Shown: one piece after another, positions 32,828 through 45,503 of the stretch | Layout: the number at the start of each line of letters is the position of its first letter | Position numbering within the stretch: the stretch's first letter is position 1 | NCBI RefSeq assembly: GCF_018294505.1 | Contig: NC_057795.1 | Location: 233,117,035 to 233,181,034, forward strand | Direction: 5' to 3' | Length of the DNA stretch: 64,000 bases | Source of the DNA: Triticum aestivum | Lineage: Eukaryota > Streptophyta > Magnoliopsida > Poales > Poaceae | The notes under the pieces: model-generated | What the model saw: only the letters and a program-made list of their open reading frames with translations | Databases searched by the model: none | Told to the model about the DNA's origin: nothing | Made by a program: the position numbers and the translations under genes

Positions 32828-34403
32828 TGTAGGATCAAAAGTATGTCTAGAGGGGGATGATTAGACTACTTGACCAAATAAAAATTTAGCTTTTTCCCAA
32901 TTTTAGTTCTTGGCAGATTTTAGTAACTTAGCATAAGTCAAGCAACCAACCTACACATGCAATTCTAGGAGTATAGCAGCGGAATGTAAAACAATTGCAA
33001 ATGAAGGTAAACGGAGCAGTTTGAGGAGGCAAACGCAATGTTGACACAGAGATTTTTTATCCGTGGTTCCGATAGGTGGTGCTATCGTACATCCACGTTG
33101 ATGGAGACTTCAACCCACGAAGGGTAATGGTTGCGCGAGTCCACGGAGGGCTCCACCCGCGGAGGGTCCACGAAGAAGCAACCTTGTCTATCCCACCATG
33201 GTCGTCACCCATGAAGGACTTGCCTCACTAGGGTATATCTTCACGAAGTAGGCGATCTCCTTGCCCTTACAAACTCCTTGGTTCAACAACACAATCTTGT
33301 TGGAGGCTCCCAAGTGACACCTAGCCAATCTAGGAGACACCACTCTCCAAGAAGTAACAAATGGTGTGTTGATGATAAACTCCTTGCTCTTGTTCTTCAA
33401 ATGATAGACTCCCCAACAATCAACTCTCTCTCACAGGATTTGGATTTGGTGGATAGAAGATTTGAGTGGAAAGCAACTTGGGGAAGGCTAGAGATCAAGA
33501 TTTATGTGGTAGGAATGGAATATCTTGACCTCAACACAAGTGTAGGTGGTTCTCTCTCAGAAAATGTATGTTGGAAGTGTAGGCATGTCCTGATGGCTCT
33601 CTCCACTAATGAAGAGTGGGTGGAGGGGTATATGTAGCCTCCACACAAATTCTAACCATTACACACAACTTACCAAACTTGGTGGGATCGAATCGTGAAA
33701 CTCGGTTAGACCGATTTAGTTCATAATGTGATAGTTAGGAATTTCGGTAGGTCCGACATGTCAACTCGGTGGGACCGATATGGTTAGGGTTAGGGCATAA
33801 CGTAATCTTGGTGAGACCGATTACACAAAATCGGTGAGACCAATTTTGGTAATAGACACATAGAGAGTTGGTCAGGCAAACTCAGTGGGACCAATTCGCT
33901 CATCTCGGTTGGACCGAAACGTTAGGAAGGGAAACAGAGAGATTGTAATCCCATCTCGGTGAGACCGAAAAGACTAGGGTTTCTGGCAGTGGCTATGTCA
34001 AATGAACTCGGTGGCGCCGAATAGACAGATTCGGTAAGGCCGAGTTTGACTTTTGGTTTGGGACATATGTGGATGTGAGAAAGTAGTTGAGGGTTTTTGG
34101 AGCATATCACTAAGCACTTTGAGAAAGAAACTCATTAAGCAACACCTCATCCCCTCTTGATAGTATTGGCTTTTCCTATGGACTCAATATGATCTTGGAT
34201 CACTAAAATGGAAAATGTAGAGTCTTGTGCTTTGAGCTTGAGCCAATCCTTTTGTCCCTAGCATTTTGAGGGGTCCATGTTGCTCAGCCATGCCATACCA
34301 GTCATTGAGCTTTCCTGAAATATTTATCTTGAAATATCATTAGCTTAATGAGCTATATGTTGTTAGGAATTACCAAAACCACCCAGGGATTGTTGCACTT
34401 TCA
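32828..34403 (-). repeat. 5' LTR of the copia-type element
   Basis: About 1.58 kb. On the minus strand it starts TGAAAGTGCAACAATCCC at 34403 and ends GATCCTACA at 32828, next to the primer site. Short motifs of the form TCGGTGAGACCGA are repeated at 33680-34050. Confidence 0.85.
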
Positions 34404-35794
34404 CCTCGACTGCAAGAACCTATGGCTCAGCGGGAGAGTGTTGTCCACCAATTAAAGTGGAGTGGTTCCCGGTAGCATCCCTACCAGTGGCTTCGGGAAG
34501 CTCTGTCAGGAGATACAAGACGGAGTCCAATTTCCTCCTTTTTCTGGTCATCATTGATGGAGATACTGAAGGTTGAGTTAGGTGGAGGACAAAAGTTCCT
34601 GGTTCCACAGGAAGCTTTTGTGCCGCACAATTTGATAGATAATTAGCAATGCTGTTCTCTACACGAGACACATGTTCTTTTTGCAATCCATCAAAGTGCT
34701 CTTCCAACTTTCTCACTTCCTCTACATACTCCTCCATCAATGAGCTTTGGTAATCCTTGTTGACTTGTCTCACTACGAGATGTGAGTCTTCACAGATGAT
34801 CAACTTCTTGATTCCCAACTCTACTGCGATTCTAAGCACGACAAGGAGCACCTGATATTCTGCAGTGTTGTTGGTGGCCTTCTCCCGGGCGAAGTGCATC
34901 TGAACAACATATTTGAGGTGCTCTCCAGCGGGTGCAACAAGAAGCACGCCAGCTCCTGCGCCTTGCAATGATAATGCATCGTGAAAATACATGAGCCATC
35001 TTGGGGCGCTTCCGTGCCAGGGATAACTGTCTTTGGTACTTCTTCATCTGGGGTGGGTGTCCATTCAACAATGAACTCTACCAAAGCTCTGCTCTGAATG
35101 GTTGAGGTACTTTCGTACTTTAAGCCTGATAACTCTAGTGCCCATTCGACAATCCTGCCAATGACTTCAAGGTCCTCAATATGCATTGCAGTGGGAAACG
35201 TGTGATAACTGTGGTCTCATGGGCTTGGAAGTAGTGGCGTAGTTTCCTTGAGGCCATGATGAGGCCGAAAATCAACTTTTGCACCCCAGAATACCTTAAC
35301 CTAGCCCCCTACAATAGGGAACTGACAAAGTATACTGGCCGCTGCACCACTTTCTTCCTTGCCGTGGTCTTGGAATTTCCTTCGCTAACTTGCTCTTCTC
35401 TGTCCTGATCTATGCATGATCCTGCAATGACTAGTTCAGTTTCACCTCCAGAGGGAACAACTGATGTAGCTGCCTCTTCATCCGTTTCCCGCTCCGCCAC
35501 CAGTGATGCACTAACCACTTGATTCGTTGCTGCTAAGTATATCAACAATGGCTCTTGTGGTCTAGGAGCGACTAAGGTGGTGGCAGAGGAAAGGTACACC
35601 TTCAGGTCTCGCAGTGCTGCTTCTGCCTCCAGGGTCCATTTTGTTGGTCCTGCCTTCTTCAGAATTTTGAAGAACGGCAAGGCGCGCTCGACATACTTGG
35701 AAATGAACCTTCTTAACACGGCAACGCATCCAGTTAAACGTCTCACATCCTTGACAATCCGGGGTGATTGAATCTGCTCATTTGACCTGATCTT
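34404..35794 (-). pseudogene. RT C-terminus and RNase H of the Tat-lineage gypsy element
   Basis: From 35794 downward the minus strand encodes the RT connection region (LTGCVAVLRRFISKYVERAL, KWTLEAEAALRDLKVYLSS) and the first RNase H-like part up to RPVYFVSSLL. After frameshifts comes a second RNase H with GAGAGVLLVAPAGEHLKYVV, a NNTAEY motif (catalytic Glu) and ICEDSHLVVRQVNKDY (catalytic Asp). Two RNase H-like regions in one pol are typical of the Tat/Ogre lineage. The palm domain lies off in the right-hand part of the parent element and is not seen. The copia-type element was inserted just downstream. Confidence 0.82.
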
Positions 35795-36537
35795 TGCTAC
35801 CTCTTGAGCTTGCGTTGGTTTTTCCCTTGAAGAGGAAAGGGTGATGCAGCAAAGTAGAGTAAGTATTTCCCTCAGTTTGAGAACCGAGGTATCAATCCAG
35901 TAGGAGACAACGCAAAAGTCACCGAATACCTGCACAAACAATCAACAACTTGCACCCAACACGATAAAGGCGTTGTCAACCCCTTCACGGTTAATTGTAA
36001 AAAGTGAGATCTGATAAAGATAGATAAACGGTAAAGTAAATATTTTTGGTATTTTTGGTTTATAGATCGGAAAGTAAAAGATTGCAAAATAGTAGATCGA
36101 AAAATAGTATGATGTAAAAGAGAACTTATATGATGAAAAAGTGACCCGGGGGCCATAGGTTTCACTAGTGGCTTCTCTCAAGATAGCAAATATGACGGTG
36201 GGTGAACAAATTACTGCCGAGCAATTGATAGAAGAGCACATAATTATGATGATATCTAAGGCAATGATCATGAATATAGTCATCACGTCCATGTCAAGTA
36301 TCCAACATCTACTACTATTACTCCACACATCGACCGCTATCCAGCATGCATCTAGAATTTTAAGTTCACAAAGAACGGAGTAACACATTAAGTAAGATGA
36401 CATGATGTAGAGGAATTAACTTAAGCAATATGATGAAAACCCCATCTTTTTATCCTCGATGGCAAGAATACAATACGTGCCTTGCTGCCCCTACTGTCAC
36501 CGGGAAAGGACAGCGCAAGATTTAACCCAAAGCTAAG
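35795..36537 (-). repeat. Sabrina/WHAM-type LTR fragment
   Basis: Starts TGCTACCTCTTGAGCTTGCG, like the LTR end at 10289, and follows 10289-11030 with substitutions and indels up to AACCCAAAGCTAAG. There the element at 36538 interrupts it. Its terminus lies directly in the RT coding sequence. So a Sabrina/WHAM-type element or solo LTR had inserted there (possible duplication ATCTT at 35790-35794). Confidence 0.85.
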
Positions 36538-37115
36538 TGATGAGGGTACAGACCCGGGGTAGGGTCATAGGCCTGACCTATACGCCCTACCCAAGGTCAC
36601 TACCCTAGAAGATAAGAAGTCCAAGACGCAACAAAGAACCCCCAGTCAAAGGTGTCGAGTGCAATCCAATCGACCAATCATATCACTCGGGTACCCCTCC
36701 TACTTGTTGTCACTCGACCGTATAAGGAATCACTCGACCTACTGAAGACCAGGAGTCACTCAGCACTCTAACCGTCAGACATTCACTCTGTAGTCTTTAA
36801 GGTCATTAATAGCACTTATGGCTAGCGTTATCAGTAACGCCCCTACTTTATGTACATTAAGCCCCTTGTAATGGAGGATGGCTGGGGTCCTGACGCACTC
36901 TATATAAGCCACCCCCTCCTCTGGGGCAAGGGTTGGCACCCCCTGTAACACCACACACATATAATCCAGTCGACCGCCTTTGGGCACCGAGACTTAGGGC
37001 TTTTACTTCCACCGTGAAGGGCCTGAACTCGTAAGTCTTGTGCGTTCGACTTCACCATAGCTGAGATCTTGCCTCTCCATATCTACCCCCCTTTCTACTG
37101 TCAGTCTTAGAACCA
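36538..37115 (+). repeat. 5' LTR of the right-hand Tat element
   Basis: Starts TGATGAGGGTACAGACCC, ends CTTAGAACCA; 578 bp. TATATAAG at 36901-36908 is the likely TATA box. The boundaries follow from the broken Sabrina/WHAM-type LTR on the left and the primer site on the right. No second copy is available for comparison. Confidence 0.8.
36901..36908 (+). promoter_or_regulatory. TATA box in the Tat LTR
   Basis: TATATAAG, ~210 bp before the LTR end, preceded by GCACTC and followed by a C-rich stretch. Confidence 0.6.
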
Positions 37116-37121
37116 TGAAAG

Positions 37122-37140
37122 TTGGCGCCCACCGTGGGGC
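37122..37140 (+). other. Primer binding site of the Tat element
   Basis: TTGGCGCCCACCGTGGGGC, 6 bases after the LTR. This is the site seen in many grass Tat-lineage elements. Confidence 0.8.
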
Positions 37141-38201
37141 TGGTGTCTTAGCGACTTGTTGGTGAAGTTGCAATTTTTTTGATCCCCATCATCATGGTTT
37201 CTGGCGGTGGATTGGCTGAGGCCGCGAGATCCGTCTCCACGCGCTAATTTTGATCGCCGACGACTCCGCCTGGCTTCAGGAAGCTCCCCTTGATGTCAAG
37301 GCGCTCCCCGACCGGAGGGTGACACACTTTCACATGTGCGTACGCGGCGTCCTTCTCCGGCAGTCGTCGACCCAGTATTGGTCGGCTCCGATGATGTCTT
37401 CTGTCCCCGCTGTTCGCCGCCGCAAGCGATCCGGTCGGTCGCGGCTTCAGCGGTGGGTGAAACACGCGGTGGCTTGACATTCGGCCACCCATCAAGTCGC
37501 GGCAATTGAACCCGACGAAACTCTCCATGGCCTGTTCAACTGGCTCCGTCGAGACCGCATCCGAGTGAGATAGCAGCAACCCTGCGGCTGAAGTCTTGAT
37601 GGTCGACGGACCACGTAGTCCGCCTGGTTTCTGCCGTGAAGACGGCGGGGATGGTGGCGGCGATCCGTCGCGCATCCACGAGGAGTACCATCCCGAACCC
37701 CTCTCTTTGCAGCAGAGGGAAGAACTTCATCGCCGCAACATGGATGCACTCCACATGCCCATCGTTGGAGAAACCCCCGAGGCTCGTGCCTTGGAAGAGG
37801 TGCACTTGGCTGATTTAGCTGAGCACACTCGACTGGAGAACCTCCAGCATGCACTCGACGAGCGTGCTCGGGAGCGGATCCCTGATTCCAGTCGATGACA
37901 ACTTTTTCCACCTCCACCTAAGGTATACCGCACTCCGATTCAAAATCTCACAGCTGCGGCCCGAATAGCAGAGTCAATTCAACCTTCCCAGTCGAAGGCT
38001 GGCAGAGGTTTGATGCAAATCCTGGCCTTACTCCGGGCAGCAGGAGAACAGAACACAACAGTGTCTCAGTCGCGGAATAGGATTCATAGCAGATTCATGG
38101 TAGCAGATACTGTTCAGTCAGCCCACAACCCAAGATCGCCGCTGCGGCGTGAAGGCCGTGGGTAGTATGATCACCGACTCGACCGCGACAATCGTCGTCG
38201 A
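37141..38201 (+). pseudogene. Leader and decayed N-terminal gag region of the Tat element
   Basis: The ATG at 37196 (MVSGGGLAEAARS...) soon hits a stop. A piece in the gag frame is open at 37596-37898 (acidic, ...LSLQQREELHRRNMDALH...). Several stops and shifts lie between here and the intact gag part at 38202. Confidence 0.5.
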
Positions 38202-39110
38202 GTGCCCACACCTCCTCCGAGGAGTGCATCATATGTACCTCGGCAGTACGATGATAGACGCCTTCACAGTGGTGAGCAAAGAGCACCAGTCGACCCAAGA
38301 GAACCAGGCTTTGATGCAAGATCTATTCTCGTTCAAGGTCTAGTCGACCGGAACAGAGCGCACAGGGAAGACCTTGGCAGGGATTGTTCGACTCGCAGCG
38401 GAGTTCATGTTTTGGGTCCAGAGTGTTTCAGCAGAGCCATCAGGGCTGCAGTGATTCCTCCCAACTTCAGGTTGGCGACTGGAGTCAGCAAGTTCACTGG
38501 AGAGTCCAAGCCTGAAACTTGGCTTGTGGATTACCGAGTGGCTGTGCAGATTGGTGGCAGGAATGATGAAGTGGTAATGAAGCATCTTCCACTGATGTTG
38601 GAAGGGTCAGCCATAGCATGGTTGACTCAGTTAGCCCCAGGCAGTATATTCAGTTGGGAAGAGCTTGCTCGAGTGTTTGTCAGGACTTTTGAGGGCACTT
38701 GCAAGCCACTAGTGGGGTTAACAGAATTGCAGCATTGTGTAGAGAAGCCGAGTGAAACTCTAAGAGATTACATTCAGAGGTGGACCACCTTGCATCACAC
38801 AGTGGAAAATGTATCTAAGAACCAAGCAGTGTGTGCCTTCAAGGAAGGCGTTAAGTACCGAGAGCTAGTCTTGAAATTCGGTTGGACTGGGGATATGACC
38901 CTGACTCGGATGATGGAAATAGCCACCTGGTACGCTAAAGGAGAAGAAGAGGATCGACTCCGCAGTGGCAAGGGTAAATTAGTCGGCCAGGACACCGACG
39001 GAGGTAATCGGAAGCAGAAACGAAAGGCTGAACCTGCAGCGCCTGGTGAAATTGCAGCAGTAGTGCAAGGAAAGTTTAAAGGAAAACCTAAGGGGCCCTG
39101 GACCCCCTAA
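38202..39110 (+). pseudogene. Gag of the right-hand Tat element
   Basis: About 300 codons are open. A retrotransposon gag domain covers residues ~75-235: PPNFRLATGVSKFTGESKPE, then YRVAVQIGGRNDEVVMKHLP, SWEELARVFVRTFEGTC and KPSETLRDYIQRW. The C-terminus is Lys/Arg-rich. No full CCHC knuckle is seen before the stop at 39110. The N-terminal part upstream is decayed, so this is a 5'-broken gag. The protease frame follows after 23 bp. Confidence 0.8.
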
Positions 39111-39133
39111 GAAGGTAAAAGATCAAGCGGGAA

Positions 39134-39820
39134 ATGATGTGTTGGATTTACCATGTCATTCATACGAAGAAGGATGAAGAGGGTAATCTAATTTATCCTA
39201 AACACACCACTCGGCAATGTCGACTCCTGATCCAGCAGTTCCAAGAGAAACAGCCCAGTGAGAAGGAAAAAGAGTCAGACAAAGACGAGGATGAAGAGGA
39301 ATATGATGGTTATCCCAAATTCAATTCCACCCTGATGATTTTTGATGAAGTTGAGAGCATGAGTCGATTGAAAGTTATCAACAGAGAAGTGAATATGGTT
39401 CCTCCGGCGACGACGACCGCATACCTGAAATGGTCACAAACAGCCATCACATTCGACCAGTCTGATAACCAGGCCCGTATGACCACTCCTCGGAGGCAAG
39501 CGTTGCTGGTCGACCCAGTAGTCAATGGCACTCGACTGACCAAAGTGCTAATGGATGGTGGTAGCGGCATGAATATCCTTTATGCTGAGACCTTGCAGGG
39601 GATGGGCATTCCGATATCCAAGCTTAGTGAAAGCAATATGAGCTTTCATGGCATCATCCCTGGAAAGAAAGCCGAATCACTCGGCCAGATCGCCCTTGAC
39701 GTGGTTTTCGGTGATTCCAAGAATTACCGCAAGGAAAAGTTGACATTTGAAGTAGTGGATTTCCAGAGTGCCTATCATGCTATTCTGGGTAGGCCTTCTT
39801 ATGCACGTTTTATGGCTTGA
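39134..39820 (+). pseudogene. Aspartic protease region of the Tat element
   Basis: An acidic linker (EKEKESDKDEDEEEYDG) is followed by a retropepsin-like domain with the active-site region VLMDGGSGMNILY and the closing strand YHAILGRPSYARF. In Tat elements the motif is often DGGS rather than the classic DTG/DSG, so this may be intact at the site. A TGA at 39818-39820 ends the frame. The same frame resumes with YLKLKMPGPRGVISV, so the polyprotein is broken at one codon. Confidence 0.78.
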
Positions 39821-39829
39821 CCATGTTAT

Positions 39830-41837
39830 GTGTATCTCAAGCTGAAGATGCCTGGCCCCAGAGGAGTGATCTCGGTCACTGGTAATCGGCAGAAGGCAGA
39901 AGAGTGCTTCCAGAAGGGTTCTAAAATTGTTGATGCACAAATGGCGGCAGTTGAATTCCAAGAGTATCAAAAGAATGCAGATCCGAGTGATTTTCTCCGA
40001 GCAAAGAAGCCTGCCACCGATTCTGCATTTCAGTTGTCTGGAGAAACGAAGCCGATTCATATCCACCTAACCGATCCCAATGCAGCACTGACTCATATCT
40101 CAACGACACTTGACAGCAAAAATAGGAAGAAGCGCTCATCCAGTTCCTCCGTGAGAACTGGGACATTTTGCATGGGAACCTTCTGACATGCCGGGTGTAC
40201 CCAGAGAACTGGCTGAGCACCGTTTGCGTGTCGATCCAAAGGCAAAACTTGTCAAAGAGCATCTTCGACGGTCCGCCGTGCAGAAGAGAAAAGCAATTGG
40301 TGAAGAAGTGGCTCGACTCCTAGCAGCCGAGTTCATCCGAGAGATCTACCACTCCGAGTGGCTTGCCAATGTAGTCATGGTCCCTAAGAAGGAAGATTCA
40401 CTTCATATGTGCATCGATTTCAAGAATATCAATCGGACCTACCCGAAAGATTATTTCCCTCTCCCCCACTTCGATCAGATTGTCGACTCGACTGCGGGGT
40501 GCGAGCGCTTGTCTTTTCTAGATGCATATTCCGGTTATCATCAGATCCGACTGTATGGTCCCGATGAAATAAAAACGGCTTTCATCACCCCATTCGGATG
40601 CTTTTGTTATGTCACTATGCCATTCGGTCTCAAAAATGTTGCGCCACATTCATGAGGATGATTCAGAAGTGCCTGCACACTCAAATCAGTCAGAATGTGG
40701 AAGCATACATGGATGACATTGTGGTCAAGTCGCGTAAATGTTCCGACCTGCTGACCAATCTCGCAGAAACCTTTGCCAACCTGAGAAGGTATGATATCAA
40801 GCTTAATCCGTTGAAGTGCACATTTGGAGTCCTGGGTGGAAAACTGCTCTGTTTCCTCGTTTCTGAACGGGGGATCGACGCAAACCCAGAGAAAGTCGAC
40901 ACCATCCTTTGAATGAAACGCCCTGTGTGTGTGCATGATGTTAAGAAGCTTACTGGTTGTTTGACCGCCTTGAGTTGATTCATTTCTCATCTCGGTGAAA
41001 AGGCCTTACCTCTTTACCGATTGATGAAGAAATCTGATAAGTTTGAGTGGACTGATGAAGCTGATGCAGCGGTTGTAGAGCTCAAAGCCCTACTATCCAC
41101 CCAGCCGGTGCTTGATGCGTCAATTAGTAAGGAGCCTTTACTGCTTTACATTGCAGCCACTGGACAAGTTGTGAGTACAGTACTTACGATCGAACGGGAA
41201 GAAGAAGGAAAATCCTATAAAGTTCAGCGCCTAGTGTACTATCTTTCTGAAGTTTTAACTCCATCCAAGCGGAGATATCCGCATCATCAGAAGCTTGTTT
41301 ATGGAATTTACATGACCATGAAGAAGGTTGCACATTATTTCTCTGATCACTCCACTATAGTCCTCAGCGATGCACCATTATCTGAAATTCTGAATAAGAG
41401 AGATGCAACTGGTCGAGTGGCAAAATGGGGATTGAACTCCTTCCATTGGATATCAAGTTTGAGGCAAAGAAAGCTATCAAGTCCCAAGCAATTGTAGACT
41501 TCCTCGCCGAGTGGATTGAGCAGCAACTTCCGACTCAAGTTCACTCAGAGCATTGGACCATGTTCTTTGATGGCTCGAAGATGTTGAATGGTTCCGGTGC
41601 TGGGCTAGTATTGGTATCCCCCCGCGGAGACAAGCTCAGCTACGTTCTCCAGATTCATTTTGATTCCCCCAACAATGAAGCTGAATATGTAGCACTTTTA
41701 TACGGGTTGCGTATGGCCATTTCACTCGGCGTCCATCGTGTCATGGTCTACGGCGACTCAAATTTTGTGGTTAATCAAGTAATGAAAGATTGGGATGTCA
41801 GGAGCCCATCTATGACTGGTTATTGTAACGCAGTGAG
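39830..41837 (+). pseudogene. Reverse transcriptase and RNase H of the Tat element
   Basis: Protease-RT linker at 39830-40186. RT fingers/palm at 40188-40655, with MCIDFKNINRTYPKDYFPLP and FLDAYSGYHQI. A one-base deletion near 40639 (GTTGCGCC) shifts the frame just before the catalytic YMDD (40706-40717, in EAYMDDIVVKSR). TGA stops occur at about 40910 and 40977, both at likely CGA codons. First RNase H-like part 41021-41420. Then a shift to a second RNase H (41425-41837) with FFDGSKMLNGSGAG, NNEAEY and VYGDSNFVVNQV. The Fatima-like element interrupts its end; the remainder is at 59519. Confidence 0.88.
41833..41837. repeat. Target site duplication GTGAG of the outer Fatima-like element
   Basis: GTGAG at 41833-41837 is repeated exactly at 59514-59518. 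Removing 41838-59518 restores continuous RNase H-to-integrase coding sequence. Confidence 0.93.
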
Positions 41838-42310
41838 TGAGGGAGTCCAGGATTAGGGGGTCCTCAGACAGCCAGACTATATACTTTGGCCGGACTGTTG
41901 GACTATCAAGATACAAGATTGAAGACTTCGTCCCGTGTTCGGATGGGACTCTCCTTTGCGTGGAATGCAAGCTTGGCAATTCGGATATGTAGATCTCCTT
42001 CTCTGTAACCGACTCTGTGTAACCCTAGCCCCCCCACTGGTGTCTATATAAACCGGAGGGTTTAGTCCGTAGGACAACAACAATCATAATCATAGGCTAG
42101 CTTCTAGGGTTTAGCCCCTACGATCTCGTGGTAGATCAACTCTTGTAATACTCATATCACCAAGATCAATCAAGTAGGAAGTAGGGTATTACCTCCATCG
42201 AGAGGGCCCAAACCTGGGTAAACATTGTGTCCCCCGCCTCCTATTACCATTAGCCTTAGACGCACAGTTCGGGACGCCCTACCCGGGATCCGCCGGATTT
42301 GACACTGACA
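41838..42310 (+). repeat. Left LTR of the outer Fatima-like element
   Basis: 473 bp, TGAGGGAGTCC...GACACTGACA. TATATAAA at 42045-42052 is the likely TATA box. Similar to 59045-59513 and, inverted, to 48112-48583 and 56444-56910. Confidence 0.92.
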
Positions 42311-42330
42311 TTGGTGCTTTCATTGAGAGT
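42311..42330 (+). other. Primer binding site of the outer Fatima-like element
   Basis: TTGGTGCTTTCATTGAGAGT directly follows the LTR. The inner copy has TTGGTGCATTCATTGAGAGT on the minus strand below 56444. Confidence 0.8.
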
Positions 42331-42357
42331 TCTACTGTGTCGTCATGATAAGGATTG

Positions 42358-45300
42358 ATGGCTCCTTCAATCATCTTCAACAACGCGGTCCAGGGTGAGG
42401 TTTTTCCCCCCGGATAGATCTTCGTATTCGGCGGCTTCGTACTGCTGGCCAATTCGCTTAGCCATCTGGTCCAGATCAATAGCCATGCCCCTGGCCATCA
42501 GGTCAGGTTTGGAAGCTTAAACTACACTGCCAACATCCGCGGAGACTTGATCTTCGACGGATTCAAGCCCATGTCAGGTGCGCCGAATAGTCACGGTGAG
42601 CATGACTTAGATCTGCCATCGGACAGTGTTCGGGAGATCGCGCCTGCGGCGGCCCCGGGAATCAATCAGGAGCAGAGCGTGCCATCCGAGGACGGGTGGA
42701 TGGACCCCACCAAAGAGGCCACACACTCATCGGTGCTGGAGTCGAACACAGACTTCATCTCTAAAGATATATGTGTCATCAGACCCTCGGACTCGTCTCC
42801 AACCATAGGATCCGAACCGCGTACGTCCGTGCCTATCTCTGATTGGGCACCGGTCATGGAGTTCACCTCCACGGATATCTTTCAGCACCCGCCCCTGGGT
42901 GACGTGCTAAATTCATTAAGGTCTCTCTCTCTGTCAGGGGACTCTTGGCCGACCTATGTCTGGCTCGAGTGGGAAGCGAATGATGAAGAAATTCGTTCCC
43001 CACCCACCACCCACTTCATAGCCACTGTCGATGACTTAACCGACACGCTTGACTTCGACTCCAAAGACATCGATGGTATGGACGACGATGCTGGAGACGA
43101 ACAGGAACCACTGCCCACGAGGCATTGGATAGCCACCTCATCATATGATATATACATGGTGAACACCCCAAAAGAAAGCAATGCTAAGGACGCAATGGAG
43201 GATAATCCCATCAAGCAGCAACCAAAGCGACGACGAAGGCGTTGCTCTAAATCCCGCCACAGTAAAAACAGTGATAATAGCGCAAGAAAGAATAATACCC
43301 CAGTCGACTCCAAAGGAAACGACGACCCCATGGACCCAACGATGGAGCAGGATGAGCCAGGGGACGGTGAACATAGTCCGGAGCCGACGTCCGATGACGC
43401 CGATCTCGAAGGTAAAATTCATCAACCTGTCTCCGAAGAGGAGAACAGTCCGGACAACGATGCACTCATCATCCCGGAAGAACACTTGGAACAAGAGAAC
43501 CTCCATAGAAGGCTTATTGCCACCGCGAGGCGCTTGAAGAAGCAGAAGCAAAGGCTTAAGGCCGTGCAGGATACGCTCAACCGCAGATGGAACAAAGTGC
43601 TTGACACTGATGAAAAATAGGGTGGCGATCGCCACACAAAGAGCTATCCAAAGCACAAGCTACTGCCCAAATTCGATGACAATGCTATAGAGCCCATTCA
43701 GCCGAAAAATAAAACGGCCGATCAGCCAGACCGACCACCCCATGGCGGCGACAGGGCGGCTAATGATGCCGCACACAAATCAGTACACGGTCTACGTGAG
43801 CTCCTGGACAAAAAAATCCGGTATGGCCAGGTCCATCTATGGATCTAGGAAGCGTGCCCCAGTGCAGGATAATAGCCCTAGCGCAGGAATCAACACTGAA
43901 CTAAACAACTGTCGACAGCATGCCATGACACATCCAAATACAGGGGTGCCGCGCACCCCCTGTGCTTCACTGATGAGCTGCTAGATCATGAATTTCCAGA
44001 AGGATTTAAACTCGTGAATATAGAGGCATACGACGGAACGACAGTCCCTGGGGTCTGGATTGAGGACTTTATCCTTCACATCCACATGGCTCGCGGAGAT
44101 GATCTCCACGCCATAAAATACCTGCCCCTCAAGTTGAAAGGACCAACTCAGCACTGGTTGAAAAGCCTCCCCAAAAACTCAATTGGAAGTTGGGAGGAAC
44201 TTGAGGATGCTTTCAGGGCCAATTTTCAAGGGTCCTATGTCCGACCTCCAGACACAGATGAATTAAGTCACATAATTCAACAGCCCGGAGAGTCAGCCCG
44301 AAAGCTTTGGAATAGGTTTCTCACTAAGAAGAATCAAATCGTCGACTGCCCGGATGACGACGCCTTAGCGGCTTTTAAGCACATTGTCCAGGACAAATGG
44401 CTTGCCAGACACCTCGGCCAGCAAAAGCCGAGGACAATGGCAGCCCTAACAAGCCTTATGACCTGCTTTTGCATGGGCGAGGATAGCTGGCTGGCCCGTA
44501 GAGGCACATGCAACCCAGGCACATTCGAAGTCAGGGCTGGCAACGGGAAGCCGCGACGCAATAAAAACAAGCGTCGAAACAACAACGACAGCCCAGATAA
44601 CACGGTGGTCAAAGCCGGATTCAGGGGCTCTCGACCTGGTCAACGGAAAAAGCCATCTAAAGGTAGCAGAGATGGACCGTCTAGCCTAAATAAGATTCTA
44701 GACAAATTATGTCAGATTCATGGCACCCCCAAAAAAACTGCAAATCACACCCATAGAGAGTGCTGGGTTTTCAAGCATGCCGGTAAGCTAAACGCCGAAC
44801 ACAAAGGGAGGGAGACGCCAAGTGAAGACGAGGATGAGCCTCGTCAGCCGAACACTGGCGAACAGAAAAAATTCCCACCAGAAGTCAAAACAGTGAATAT
44901 GATTTACGCAACTCACATACCAAAGGGAAGGCGCAAATGTGCACTCCGAGACGTATACGCTGTAGAGCCCGTCGCCCCCAAGTTCAATCCTTGGTCGGCC
45001 TGCCCAATCACTTTTGATCGCAGGGATCATCCGACCAGTATACGGCGCGGAGGATCGGCTGCCTTGGTGCTCGACCCAATAATTGATGGATACCATCTCA
45101 CCCGAGTCCTTATGGATGGCGACAGTAGTCTTAATCTGATATATCAGGACATTGTCCGCAAAATGGGGATAGACCCATCAAGAATCAACCAAAGTAATAC
45201 TACCTTTAAGGAGTAATACAAGGCATCGAGGCCCGCTGCACGGGCTCTCTAATACTAGAGGTTGTATTCGGTTCTCCCGGCAACTTTAGAAGCGAAGAAT

Positions 45301-45503
45301 TAACCTTTGACATTGCTCCATTCCGAAGTGGCTATCATGCACTACTCGGAAGAACGACCTTCGCTCGTTTTAATGGAGTACTGCACTACGCTTATCTCAA
45401 ACTTAAGATGCCCCGTTTATGTGGCGTCATCACAGTTAGCGGAAATACTGAGTGTTCTTTACATGCGGAAGAATATGTGGCGGCTCTAGCAGCCGAACAC
45501 TGA
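42358..45503 (+). pseudogene. Gag-protease of the outer Fatima-like element
   Basis: The ATG at 42358 opens a frame with one early TAG (42415-42417). It is then open to 43620, broken at 43621-44010 by stops and small shifts, and open again at 44014-45216. The first third is acidic. A Lys/Arg-rich stretch (43220-43270) and a coiled segment follow. The gag domain lies at about 44020-44420 (VWIEDFILHIHMARGDDLHA, SWEELEDAFRANFQG, PGESARKLWNRF). A zinc-knuckle-like CxxH...H...C lies near 44710-44765. The protease has VLMDGDSSLNLIY in place of the DGGS-type motif. A one-base change near 45208 shifts the frame; the rest runs to a stop at 45501-45503. Confidence 0.82.

Larger units (their letters stand above)
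27867..34403 (-). mobile_element. Copia-type element lacking pol
   Basis: Minus-strand order: 5' LTR (34403-32828), iMet primer site, gag with zinc knuckle, a promoter-like spacer, an extra ORF, purine tract, truncated 3' LTR (28234-27867). Protease, integrase, RT and RNase H are all absent between gag and the extra ORF (only ~0.8 kb lies there). Placing the extra ORF after the missing pol recalls SIRE/Maximus-type copia elements, but the family is not certain. The LTR and spacer carry many short CGGTGAGACCGA-like palindromic motifs. Confidence 0.75.

Noticed and set aside
33278..33637. Plus-strand 119-codon ORF in the copia LTR
   Set aside because: It lies inside the LTR, has no known domain and is not tied to any promoter or splice pattern.
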